From contig KB445791.1 in the NCBI GenBank assembly GCA_000320605.2, positions 1,344,298 to 1,408,297 on the forward strand: a DNA stretch of 64,000 nucleotides. The letters run 5' to 3'. Within the stretch, counting starts at the first letter, position 1. Each line of letters starts with the position of its first letter. Source of the stretch: Gelatoporia subvermispora B (Eukaryota > Basidiomycota > Agaricomycetes > Polyporales > Gelatoporiaceae). A model generated the notes under the pieces. That model was not told the DNA's origin and ran no database searches. It worked only from the letters and a program-made list of their open reading frames with translations. Made by a program: the position numbers and the translations under genes. Shown here piece after piece: positions 21,653-32,516 of this stretch.

Positions 21653-23906
21653 ATGTCGCCGCCGAAGTGGGCGACGGAGGTCCAGCTGCTGTGGTTGAAA
21701 GCATTTGTGCCGAAGTTCCGTGAACACCAGGCCAAGGCGACCGTTCGTGCATTCTGGCCGTTTATACGGCAGAAGTGGTTCTCCGAGTTCCCGGAGTGGA
21801 ACGTCGTCTTCGGCCCTGAGAGGACCCCGGAGAGTCTGACACTGGAGGAGAAAGAGCTGTATGCTCTAGCAGTCGGGAGACGAAAGAAGGTGAAGTACTC
21901 AACCTTTGAATTGCTGGTACTATGGACTTACAATCACGTTAGCAACTCTACAATTGGTTCAACAATTACCAAGGAGATCTCGGCCGTAAGGCCTTGCAGG
22001 TCAAACCTCTGAGCGCATATTTGTTGAAGATGTGCTTGCAACCGCGTGGCCATCGCGCTCTTCAGCTCAGCGAATTCTATTCGCAGACGTTCTATGCTGC
22101 TAGAGTGAAATGGTTTGTTGATACTGAGATTGCGGCGTGTATTGCACGTGGGGAGAAGCCGAACACGATTGCCATCGTCAAACGTGTCACGCGCGAGCGG
22201 TTCGAGAGCGAAACGGATGATTTCAAGGACTACGTTCATGCGATGTGGGTCTCCAGTCGTGAAGAGTCGGCGATCGATGCCGACGATGACGACGAGGAGC
22301 CTGAACCAACGCCAGAAAGCTACGAGGAGTGAGTCCTAAATTCATCACAATGTTTCGCAATTTACTCACCTGCAACCCAGATCTATCAGCGATCTACCGG
22401 CCATCGTCAACCAGCTCCTTGCAGAGTTGGCGTCCCGAACTGGGTGGACGTTCATGATGGCTTGTGGTGGTCCCCAGCCGAGTGACGGCGGTGCGCTGCG
22501 TTGCATCTCGTGAGTAGCACGTTTATTGTGTTCTCGGTTGCGAAGTCGCTCATGAGCATACCTTTCAGCATGCATGCAGGCCCACTTGGTGAAGGTGGCT
22601 GCAACTACGCTGCTGCAACGCCGGATTTCGAGAAGACGACGATCAAGCCCCTCATGAACTTTATGAAGGGAGTCTATCGTACGTTGTCTATCTTTTGATG
22701 AACTAGATCAGTTATCTAATACATTGACAGCGAGATCCGTTCGGGACTCTCGCGCGCTTGGTATACCTGAAGCTGTGCTGCCCAATCATCCCGGAGCTGT
22801 GCCGCCCAGTGAGGAGTATAACGAGTCCAATATAGAACAGGCAGTACCTATGGATATGTCTGCAGACATGCCGGCTCTTGAGCTGGATACGATCTCGGAA
22901 GGTCACAATGGAGATATATTCGAAGGTAATGAATGCAACAATGATATTGCAACCTACCAACTGACATTCTAACGCTGCAGGTCTCTTGTTGATCCCGGGA
23001 AGTGCGGATGTCAGCTACCCGGAGCCGACTTCCCGTCCCATTGACCCGTCTGCTATGCACAGCTCGGCACCGGCCCAACAGGTCCCGGTTTATCCGCCCT
23101 CGGTCCACCCGTCCTCGGTTCATCTTCCTCCGGCCCACCCGTCCTCAGTCACGTTCGATTCGCACCCGCAGCTGATGGGAGCGACAATGGTTAGTTCAGC
23201 GGCATCTTCCGTTTCTCACCAAGACAGCGTCCAGCAGTCTATGGCAATCAACCCATCCGAGCTTCCACCCGGGATGCATCTCGCTCACTTCGACATCCCG
23301 GACGCTACCGCTACCGCTACCTCCGGTTTGGACTTGTCGTCAAATGACCTGGAGAGCACGTACGACTTCTGTGACGTCGATCTAGATCTCAATTTCGATC
23401 TCGACTCCTCGTACGACATGCTCAGCGACTTCGACAACCTCATGGACACGTTCAGCGCCCACGAAGGCCTTCTGGGCGAATTTCGGCTTCCCCTCGCCCA
23501 AGTTCCGTCCGGAGAAGCTGAGATTCATCCAGTCACCCACGGGTACTCGGCCGTCGTCTCTGCTGAACGTGCTAACGCCGACACTCTCGCGCCTAGTGAT
23601 ACCGTTCTCACAGTGGCCCAACCCTCGAAGGGCAGCGACGTCTCGCTCGTTCACTTGCCCGATTCGCTTTCGCAATCGACTACACAGGGACGTCCCAGGC
23701 GCAACATACGAGCACCTCTCCGACGCGATGAGGAGATCTCTCTCGCGCCGAAAGCCCGAGGCTCCTACAAGAGGGCTTTAGACACGAACAAGGAAAGCGA
23801 CTTGTGAGTACTCAACATGTTTGCGACTTGCTTGGAGAAGTCTGATATGTGAATGTCTAGTGCAGGCCCCGAATGTCAGCAAGGCGAGAAGCGTCGTAAG
23901 ATGTGA
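21653..23906 (+). CDS. Agaricomycete WFNN-type cargo protein, unknown function
   Basis: Seven exons (21653-21889, 21943-22328, 22381-22509, 22569-22678, 22731-22925, 22981-23803, 23861-23906) join in phase to 562 residues. The N-terminal 130 residues have the pattern WATEVQLLWLKAFVPKF, WPFIRQKWFSEFPEW, KKQLYNWFNNYQGDLGRK, which I know from an agaricomycete-restricted protein family often found near transposons. The Trp-rich arrangement and basic helix suggest DNA binding, but this is inference. The centre is Pro/Ser/His-rich (repeated VHPSSVHLPPAHPSS), then comes an Asp-rich stretch (DVDLDLNFDLDSSYD) resembling an acidic activation region, and the end is a short basic KRRK. It may act as a regulator for the element. 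Confidence 0.75.
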
Positions 23907-24305
23907 GTTAGTTGGCAGCTGAGGTCTGAGAGGGTCGGAACGTACGTGCCTCTCATTGCGCGGACAATGTCGTCGTGTCATGTGTATCGGACGTTTGTGA
24001 TGTCGGTAGTCTTGTGTCACGCCACTAATGGTGGTTTAAATGGAGTGGTGGGTGTTTGTGGAGATATGATCGAAGGATACGGGGAGACGCCATGAGCAAG
24101 CGGAGCGCGCAACAAGCCGGCGGAGCGCAAGATGAGGCGCATGCGCTGGAGGAGGGCTCGGAGGTCAAGATTGTCTTCCGAGACATGCTTATATACTGGC
24201 CTGGCGCCCACGAGAAGACACGCGCGCAAGGTTGGCGCTGATATACTGTCATTTATGGTCGACTGTGGCTCGATATATCAGCGCCAGATATTGTACTCAC
24301 TGGGA
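23907..24305. other. Right subterminal region of the transposon
   Basis: No gene is supported. It contains gctgatatactg, tcgatatatcagcg (about 24270-24283) and similar GATATA/GATACA elements that echo the left array, so it is probably part of the cis-acting end. Confidence 0.5.
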
Positions 24306-24368
24306 TTGATACATCGAGCCCCAGCGGTGCTCAGAGCCGTATGATACATAAAACTGCCAGTATCGCCT
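24306..24368 (-). repeat. Right terminal and subterminal inverted repeat
   Basis: On the minus strand it reads GATACTGGCAG four bases from the edge, ATGTATCA next, then CTCGATGTATCAA 50 bases in. Order and spacing mirror the left end. Confidence 0.7.
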
Positions 24369-24376
24369 GTCTGACG
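24369..24376 (+). repeat. Right target site duplication (8 bp, gtctgacg)
   Basis: Identical to 12055-12062. It is followed at once by tgcgctacgcg, the same continuation as in the uninterrupted ABC-1 promoter. Confidence 0.8.
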
Positions 24377-24470
24377 TGCGCTACGCGTCGAAGATGCCAA
24401 TCCCATCGCCCGTACATAAACACGCAAGCGTCATGATCACGACGCGCGTCCTGCTCTAACCGCCACCACC
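24377..24470 (+). promoter_or_regulatory. Proximal remainder of the ABC-2 promoter
   Basis: Only about 100 bases of the native promoter remain next to the ATG: the gtacataaacacgcaag segment, tcatgatcacgacgcgcg and the start context CCACCACCATGG. Everything upstream is transposon, so ABC-2 expression may differ from its sisters. Confidence 0.7.
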
Positions 24471-27400
24471 ATGGGTACAATACGACCGCTGGGAGAACTC
24501 GCCTCCTCGCTCCAAGTCGCCTTCAGGTCGGATATGCTCCGAACGCAAAACGCGGAAGTGCACGCGTTTCCGAAACAGCCGGAGTGAGTGCTCTACCCTC
24601 ACGGCACATCGTAGCAGCTAATCCGTAACACGAAGGGTCTGGAGGAACTCCCTCTATATTCCAGCTGGCGCGGCCGCGCTTTCTGCTGCACTCTTGCTCC
24701 TGCACATCGCATCCCACTCGGAACTTGTCAAGTTCTTGCGTTCCAAGTTATCCGCGTCACACACCGTTTCCGCCGACGACGCAAGCTCTTCGGAAACTGT
24801 CGTCACGTCCGGAGATGACGAACGGTCTTGTATTCGGAGGCATGTGGACGATCTCGGCGGACCTACGATCTTCGCGTTCCGCCTTGGTCGTTTACTCTCC
24901 GTTGTAGCGCTACTTGCTCTCTCTACCGTCACGGTGATTTCGTCCGGAATCCGGAAAGCACACTCCGGAGCCTCCAATCAGAGTGTGTGGTTTAGTGTTA
25001 GCCTTTGCGGGGTATACGTAAGTGTGAGCAGAAGCATTACTGGCTAATATTTACCCTGTGTTCCTAGGTGCTTGCGCTACTCTTATCCATTGCGACCATA
25101 GCTGGAGGCCAACGGGCTCGAACAATTGCTTGCCGACACCTTGCAACGCTGCTAGCAATCACATGGGGCGTGTATATGTACAGGGACGTCTGGCCTCTCG
25201 CAACCTACACGCTTTCCCCGTTCGACGCAAGCGAAGGATGGGTGCTTTGGGTGAAAGTCGCCCTTTTGACGGTAGCAGGAGTCGTCATTCCCTTGACTGC
25301 TCCGCGGCAGTATACTCCGCTGGACCCCAAGGTCGATTTTTACGTTATACAGCGACATTTTGCTTATACAACCTTCGTTAGGATCCACAAGAGCCGAGCC
25401 CGGAACAAACTGCCTCTCTTATATCCTTGATGGTCTACTTCTGGTTGGACCCCCTCATTTGGAAGGCGTACAAGACGCCTCATTTGAAGCTAGAAGAACT
25501 TCCTCCCAACGCGGATTATGACCTGATCAAGTCGCTCATCAAGAAGAGTTACCCTGTGAGTACGTGGATCACGCTCTGGCTTTCGTTGCTGAACATTTGC
25601 TGCGTAGCGACTGGATCCTTTCCAGGTGAAGACAGATAGACATATGTTCTGGGGCCTGCTCAGAGTGTTTGGTGAGAGTCCTCCGTTGCTAAACCCGAAT
25701 TCACCTCTGATCCCTCGCCTACAGCCAGAGAATGCGTTATCCTGATTGTCATGATCATAATCAAGGTCCGCTGAATTGCATGACTATGATATTGTAAAGC
25801 TCACCCGCCGCATAGGTGCTCATGGCGTTGGCGAGTCCCATCGGTATTAGACAGCTCCTTGCGTCAGTATGAACCGTGATCGAGAAACCTACATGCTGAC
25901 AAGTCCCCTATCAGGTATATGGAAACTGGCGGCCAAGGAGCCGTTGTGTATCCGTGGGTCTGGATCGCGTGGCTCTTCTTCGGACCCCTCATCGGATCGA
26001 TAGCCTTTCAGTGGTATATCCTCTACGCTGTACGTCCCCCTTCTTCGTCTTCTGCCTGCCGAGAAGCTTGATGTCTGTCCAATACAGACTAGGGTCTCGG
26101 TACGCATCCAGGCCATCATCACGTCGCTTGTCTTCGACCATGCGCTCCGCATTCGCGTCAAGGCGGACGAGGACAAGTCGACCGGTTCTGTCGGCCCGAG
26201 CGCCTCGACCACACCCGACACCGCGTCGGTTGTCGAGTCTACCCTAGACAGCGCGTCGAGCGAAGAGGAGACAGTCCGCGCCAGTAGCGTGGGGGCCGAA
26301 TCGTCTGGCAAGAAGCAGAAGAAAGACGAGAAGCCTGACGGTGCACCTGAAGGCGAGAAGTCGAAGAACCTCGTCGGAAGGCTGAATAACCTCGTCACGG
26401 TTGATGCGGAAAAGATCACTAATGCGAACGATTTCTGGGTACCTTGTGAGTGAGGTGTGAGAGCTCGCTTCTAAAAGCTAACCCGATCTTCGCGTGAAGT
26501 CATCATGGTACCTATACAAACCAGTCTTTCAATCTGGTTTCTGTATGACGTCCTTGGTTGGAGGTATATTGATTCAAGTACTCTGCAGTCCGCTCCAGCT
26601 CAAGATGTTTTGCATAAAGCTCATTCGTAGGACTTGCCACGATGCTAGCGTTGTTTCCAATCCCCGGGTACATCACGAGCCTCTCGCAGAAAGTCCAGCG
26701 AGAAAAAATGAAGAGGACCGATGCTCGTACTCAAGTGGTCACTGAGAGTGCGTCCCTCCCCATCTCAGTATACCTAATCTCATGGCCAGATAGCCATGAA
26801 TGTCATTCGCATGATCAAACTCTTCGGCTGGGAGCCTCGAACCGCTGAGCAGATCGGTGAGAAGCGGCAGGATGAGCTCTCTTGGCAGAGAAAGTATGAA
26901 ATTCTAAACTTGTCTGTGAACATCACGAAGTAAGCGATCCCGCAACGTCTGGTGCTATAACACTGATAAACGATATCAGCTATGTGGTTCCTCTGGTGAC
27001 CATGCTGACCACCTTCTTCACTTATGTACGTCTCATCTTCCCGCATGTTATACCATCAGAGTCTCAGTCCCTTCCGCTTAGACCGTGATCATGGAACAAG
27101 AACTGTCTGGTATGTTTACTTTAACGAAGACTAGTGATATATAATTAAAGCGGGTATTTGCTAGCTTCAAAGATCTTCTCCTCGATGGCAGGTATGTTGT
27201 TTGACTTCCCGTATCTAATTATACTTATTGACCTTTGGAAGTGTTCGATCTGCTTCGAGAGAGCTTGGCGGTAACTACGGGAATCATCCCCTTGATCATT
27301 CAAGGTACACACTTCTGTATTATAACTCGTGTAGCTGCTAATTTGCAACAACCATTAGCCAAAGTATCTTTGGAGCGTGTGCATGACTTTCTATATCAGG

Positions 27401-30400
27401 TTTGCACCTACTCTCTTTGCTAGCGTGCGTGCTAACCTCTCCTTGACGCGAAGACGGAACTGCTGGACGAATTCACCGCCATCAAGGAAGGTGAACGTTT
27501 CGTTCCCACTGCGGAGGTTACCCCGGGCGTCATCGGCATCCGTGAGTCTGCGTTCACGTGGGCCAACGAAAGCGACGGCACATTGACGCCCGGACCTCCG
27601 CGGCGCAAGTTCACGCTTCGCGTTGAGGAGGAGCTTGTCTTCGAGCGCGGTCATTTCAACCTTATTGTCGGACCGACGGGCTCGGGAAAGACGTCATTGC
27701 TCATGGCGCTGCTTGGTATGTTCCGGAATTCTTGGTGAAGATATCGAAGCATACTCATTTATTATCAAAGGCGAGATGCATTATATCCCTGCAGGCCCGA
27801 GTTCATACATTAGCCTGCCTCGGGAAGGAGGTGTGGCATATGCTGCGCAGGAGTCCTGGGTGCAAAATGAGACCATTAGGGTGAGCGCCCGTCGCCCATG
27901 ATATTTTTCGATGACGCTTGCTAACAGACAGCTGATAGGACAATATCATATTTGGGAGTCCATATGATGAGGAACGCTATAATAAAGGTATATTTCCCCC
28001 GTATGCAAACCAATCCAGTTACTCACGGAGCAACAGTTATTGAACAATGCGCTCTGCAACGTGACCTTACTCTGTTCGACGCCGGTGACAAGACAGAAGT
28101 CGGCGAAAAGGGATTGACGCTCAGGTAAGTTCCATGTCGCCGTAATAGGGATTTACTCAGAATGACATGCGAATCTCAGTGGCGGTCAGAAGGTGAGCAA
28201 CCGAACGTCTACAGTCGCCCGAAGCTCTTGATAACGCTGGGTCGTAGGCACGAGTCACACTCGCCCGCGCCATATACTCATCGGCAGATGTCCTACTATT
28301 GGACGACGTGAGGTTGCCTATTTAGAGTAACAGGATGTTCATACTGAATGTGCTTAGGTCTTGGCAGCTCTTGACGTGCACACAGCGAAGTGGATCGTGG
28401 ACAAATGTTTCAGGGGTGATTTGGTACGCGGGAGGACGGTAATTCTCGTGGTATGTGCATACTCCAACCAACACCGTGAGCCAACCTCAAGGTGCGGATC
28501 TAGACGCATAACGTGGCAATCGCCAGTCCGATTGCGGACTTCGTCGTGTCTCTGGGAACAGACGGACGGATTGCAAGTATGGGCTCGTTGGATCTGGCTT
28601 TGGCGAAGAACAAGAAATTGTCAAAAGAGCTGCAGGAGGAGAAAGAAGAAATCAACAAGGCTGAACATGAGGTTGACGAAGTCGAACCAGATGTTCCTGC
28701 ACGCAAGGACGGCAAATTGATTGTTGAAGAAGAGGTGGAAGTTGGTCACGTGGGATGGCCAGCCAGTAAGCTCCAAATTCATACACTGAGAGCAGTGCGC
28801 TCACCCATTACAGTGAAACTTTACTTCAAGTCATTAGGTGGATCCCACCCGGTCCTCTTCTGGACTTGGTGCATTGGAGGTATCTTCTCGACGAATTTCA
28901 TCATCGCGGTGCAAATCTGGTTCCTCGGCTACTGGGCACAGCAATATGAAGAGCACGATCCACAGGATGTGCATGTGGCATAGTGAGCAAATCAAGCTTC
29001 GCGTTCAGTTACGCATCTCATGCTGACCATCTCCCAGCTACTTGAACGTCTACTCCGTAATGCTTTTGGTTCTTACGGCTTCGTTCAGCTCGTCATGGAT
29101 AACTTGGGTGATTGGCGGCCTCAGAGCGTCCAGAAAGATCCATCAAGAGTTGATTGCGTCCGTACTCGGGACGACGCTGAGGTACGTGCAAGAGGGGGCT
29201 TGTGAAACGTTAACAACGACGTAAAAACGCTTTGTTCGCACAGGTGGCTTGACAGGACCCCTGTTTCCCGTATCATTGCGCGTTGCACACAAGATGTCGA
29301 TATAAGTATGTATACCTTGACCCTTTATTGAGATGCATAATACTCACGGGCGATGTACGACAGTCGATTCAAAGGTCCAGAACTTCATGTTTTGGATCAT
29401 CGACCAGACGCTGGACATGAGCATTCGGTTTTTCGCTGTGATTGTCTTTTCGCCTATCTTCTCCATTCCAGGTGTTATCATTGCAGGAATCGGAGGAGCT
29501 TGTGGACAAGTATACATGAAGGCACAGCTCTGCGTCAAGAGAGAGATGAGCAATGCGAAAGCACCCGTTTTGGGGCACTTCGGAGCTGCCATAGGTGGAT
29601 TGAGTAAGTCTACATTTCTTGTCCAGATATCAGCAACTGTATCTGAGAAACTCTAGCTTCCATTCGTGCATATGGAGCGCAAGAGGTCTTTAAAAGAGAA
29701 TCAATGAAGCGTATCGATCGCTTCACCCGGGCAGCAGTACCGTTCTACAATCTGAACAGGTGAGCTTAACTTCCAAAGCTGTTCCGTAGGTGCTCAATGG
29801 AGCTAGATGGATCTGCATCCGACTTGATGCTCTTGGAGGACTTTTTGCCTCTAGCCTTGCTGTCTACCTGATCTACTTCACCAATATCCGAGCGTCGAAC
29901 ATAGGGTTCTCTCTCAACATGGCTGGTATGTCTTCGTAATGGAAGATGGTGAATGCATGCATTGATTCTAACATGAATATAGTCGGGTTTGCTCAAATGA
30001 TACTGTGGTGGATACGTATCATGAATGAGCTCGAACTGAGTGGTACGTTTAATGATAGCTCCTAAGTAGCAATGAACCCTAGTTAAATGTCTCGAACGCA
30101 GGTAATAGGTGAAGCGACCTGCCCTGCTTATATCTGGACAGATACTGATCCCAATATCGATTAGTCTGGAGCGCGTGTTGCAGTACATCAACATTGAGCA
30201 CGAATCGAAATCCACCCCGGATGGTGTGCCCCCGGCGTATTGGCCAGCCAGTGGCGGACTCAGAGTGGAGAAGCTCTCTGCGCGCTACTCTCCGGTGAGG
30301 AAAACGGCCGGTTGGACAACCCTTTTAACTCATAAAAAACGGATCCAAGGATGGGCCACGTGTTCTACACGAAGTATCTTTCGAGGTGAAATCTGGAGAG

Positions 30401-31471
30401 CGCGTGGGCATCGGTGCGTGTGCTTGTGGTCTTACCCGTGACGTAGCTGACAAAGGAAGCCAGTTGGCCGAACTGGTAGCGGGAAGGTCGGTTCATGTGG
30501 TGTTCTTGGTTGACTACCAACTCACAGTGCTTCAGAGCTCACTCACACTTTCGCTGCTATGCTGCATCATCACCGAGGGCAAGGTCTACTACGATGGCCT
30601 CGACACGAGCTCGATCAACCTCGACTCACTACGGTCTCATATCACAATCATTCCGCAAGTGGTGCGTGCGCGTGTCACTTGATTTCTTTTGACACCAGCG
30701 CTCAAGAAGTCTTCATAGCCCGAGTTGCTTGCAGGCACTCTCCGACAGAACCTCGATCCCTTTGACCAGCACGACGATGCCGTCCTCAATGATGCTTTAC
30801 GTGCAGCAGGCCTGTTCTCGCTCCAGGGCCAAGATGACGAAGGTCGGATCACTCTAGACAGCGAAATTGCTAGCGGGGGAAGCAACCTCTCGGTCGGACA
30901 ACGGCAGATCCTAGCGCTAGCGAGGGCCATCGTGAGGCAGAGCAAACTCCTCATTCTGGATGAAGGTATATTCGAGTTCTGTCTCATGTCATTCACAGTT
31001 CCATGGCTCACGTTCCTTGTTCAGCTACTTCCGCGATCGGTGACTATCCAGCTGCCGGTACTAGAGATAGCCTTGCCTGACCAGATCTCGCCAGATTACG
31101 CAACGGATGCAATTATCCAGCGCTCCCTGAGAACGGAGCTGGGCAAAGATGTAACGCTGCTCACTATCGCCCACCGTTTACAAACCATCATGGACGCCGA
31201 CAAGATCGTGAGTTCAAAGAACGCTTCTATGGCTCACCCTCACCGATTCTGTGTTCATCTATAGATGGTGCTCGACGCTGGAAGAATAGTGAGTTCCCCT
31301 CAACCCTCACGTGGACGCGACATTGATTCAGGCACCCGCTCTATCTAGGTCGAGTTCGACACGCCCAGTGCACTTCTGGAAAACCCTGAGGGAATTCTGC
31401 GCGCTCTGGTCGAGGAGAGCGGCGATAAGGAAGCGCTGCTCAACATGGCACGAGGGGCCTCTGCTTCGTGA
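24471..31471 (+). CDS. ABC-2: ABCC/MRP-type ABC transporter, full length
   Basis: Same architecture, exon chain and motif set as ABC-1; I followed the splice joins through both nucleotide-binding domains and the TMDs and found no break. NBD1 keeps GPTGSGKTS and [14 protein letters not shown] (microexon 28180-28192). NBD2 keeps GRTGSGKSS (23-base exon 30464-30486) and the LDEATSAID block (15-base exon 31025-31039), with the 7-base exon at 30102-30108. Several sites differ from ABC-1, including the acidic TMD1 insert. The last two kilobases are almost identical to ABC-1 and ABC-3, introns included, which suggests recent gene conversion. In the last intron (about 31291-31350) a TAG is in frame, so intron retention would truncate the protein, unlike in ABC-1. 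The transposon sits about 100 bases upstream. Confidence 0.92.
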
Positions 31472-31857
31472 GAGAAACACTATATTTCATGGAGCTGGAC
31501 GTATAGCATGGTAGAACGGCCTATGATGGTGGACCTATGATTGCGCACATTGTGTGCGTAGTGCCTCGTGTCGGGTTGTAGATGCATATGCGGAAGAATG
31601 TGTCTGCTTCGCCCTGACTGTCACATATGTAAGTATCCTCAAGAGAGAATCTGTTACGAACTCAAGACAAAGAGTACATCCACCGGAAACTTGTGACCGC
31701 AGATGACACCAGAGTCTGCTCCTCAGGCGTTCACCGTCAGACCCTGAGATGGACTTCAGCAGTCCCTGGAACACGGGCATGGCAGCCTGGCAGGTTCTGG
31801 TGCAGAGTAAATACTTTGTCCTGTCGCTGTTTGTCAGGGACGTGCGTGTTCCGCAAC

Positions 31858-31936
31858 ATGACGCTGAAGTACAAATGCGTCGTATCTGGCTCCGATGGTC
31901 TATTCCTTGTCGAGTCGGCACGAGCTACACTCAGTG
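31858..31936 (+). pseudogene. Short nucleotidyltransferase-like remnant behind ABC-2
   Basis: About 26 codons (LKYKCVVSGSDGLFLVESAR) match the start of the remnant behind ABC-1, then the homology ends and unrelated sequence follows to about 32190. Bases 31472-31857 are the shared ABC 3' flank. The fragment cannot encode a functional domain. Confidence 0.5.
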
Positions 31937-32189
31937 ATATATTCTCCTCCAGGACTCCGGCTACCCCCTCAGATTTGAATCCTGGAAACCTCGAAAATAG
32001 GCCTTTTTGTTCGCACAACAAGCTCCTGTACATGACCATATATGGATTAACGCCCGAAGGTCGAGACACAACATTGCTAGTAATGGTATCGCTTTGGCAA
32101 GTACTCACGACTTTAGCCTACATAGAGTTCCAATACTCGTGTCTGCACACGAATCTAAGCTCGCTGTGGATATGCCGGGGTCCTCCTCC

Positions 32190-32516
32190 TCCTTCTTCCA
32201 TCCGCGATCGTGATCGTGATCAGTGGCGCGGATGGCAAGGGTCCTCGACTTTCCGATCGCTGAGAGCTCCGGGCCCCTTCCCACACGCTCGTGATTCAAC
32301 TCCAATATTCTCCAAACCTGTCGCATATGATCATGTAATAAATGCTGTGTCTGTCTGATGCCTTCGGTTAAAATAAGTTCGAGTCACTAGTGGGCTCGCC
32401 CCCGCACTGTTATCGAGTTTGACGTGCGCTACGTGCCGAAGATGTTCCCAACGCCCTTACTTTGAACACACAAGCGTCATGATCACGACGCGCGTCCTGC
32501 TCTAACTGCCACCGCC
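32190..32516 (+). promoter_or_regulatory. Promoter module of ABC-3
   Basis: Uninterrupted version of the shared module: ccgcgatcgtgatcgtgatc element, ggcgcggatgg box, gggctcgcccccgcactgtt box, the empty transposon target gtttgacg (32417-32424), then gacgcgcgtcctg and ACCGCCATGG at the start codon. Confidence 0.6.

Larger units (their letters stand above)
12063..24368 (-). mobile_element. 12.3-kb KDZ-type DNA transposon with cargo genes
   Basis: The boundaries are set by comparison with ABC-1 and ABC-3 promoters, where the sequence is continuous, and by the 8-base direct repeat at both edges. The ends share an imperfect inverted repeat: GATCCTGGCAG at 12068-12078 against GATACTGGCAG on the minus strand at 24364-24354. 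A perfect inverted copy of CTCGATGTATCAA lies at 12113-12125 and 24318-24306, each exactly 50 bases from its edge. The element holds a KDZ transposase gene with no break, three other intact genes and a tandem palindrome array next to the left end. The strand given is that of the transposase. As I recall, the related Zisupton elements also make 8-base duplications. Confidence 0.82.

Noticed and set aside
12063..24368. A Starship-type giant element
   Set aside because: No tyrosine-recombinase captain gene is present. The transposase is of the DDE-type KDZ family, with inverted repeat ends and an 8-base target duplication.
30725..31264. Long uninterrupted frame of 179 codons over the NBD2 Walker B region in ABC-2 (also in ABC-3)
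   Set aside because: It reads through two introns of 59 and 55 bases whose summed length happens to be a multiple of three. It lacks the ATSAID motif, and the equivalent introns in ABC-1 and ABC-5 contain stops.
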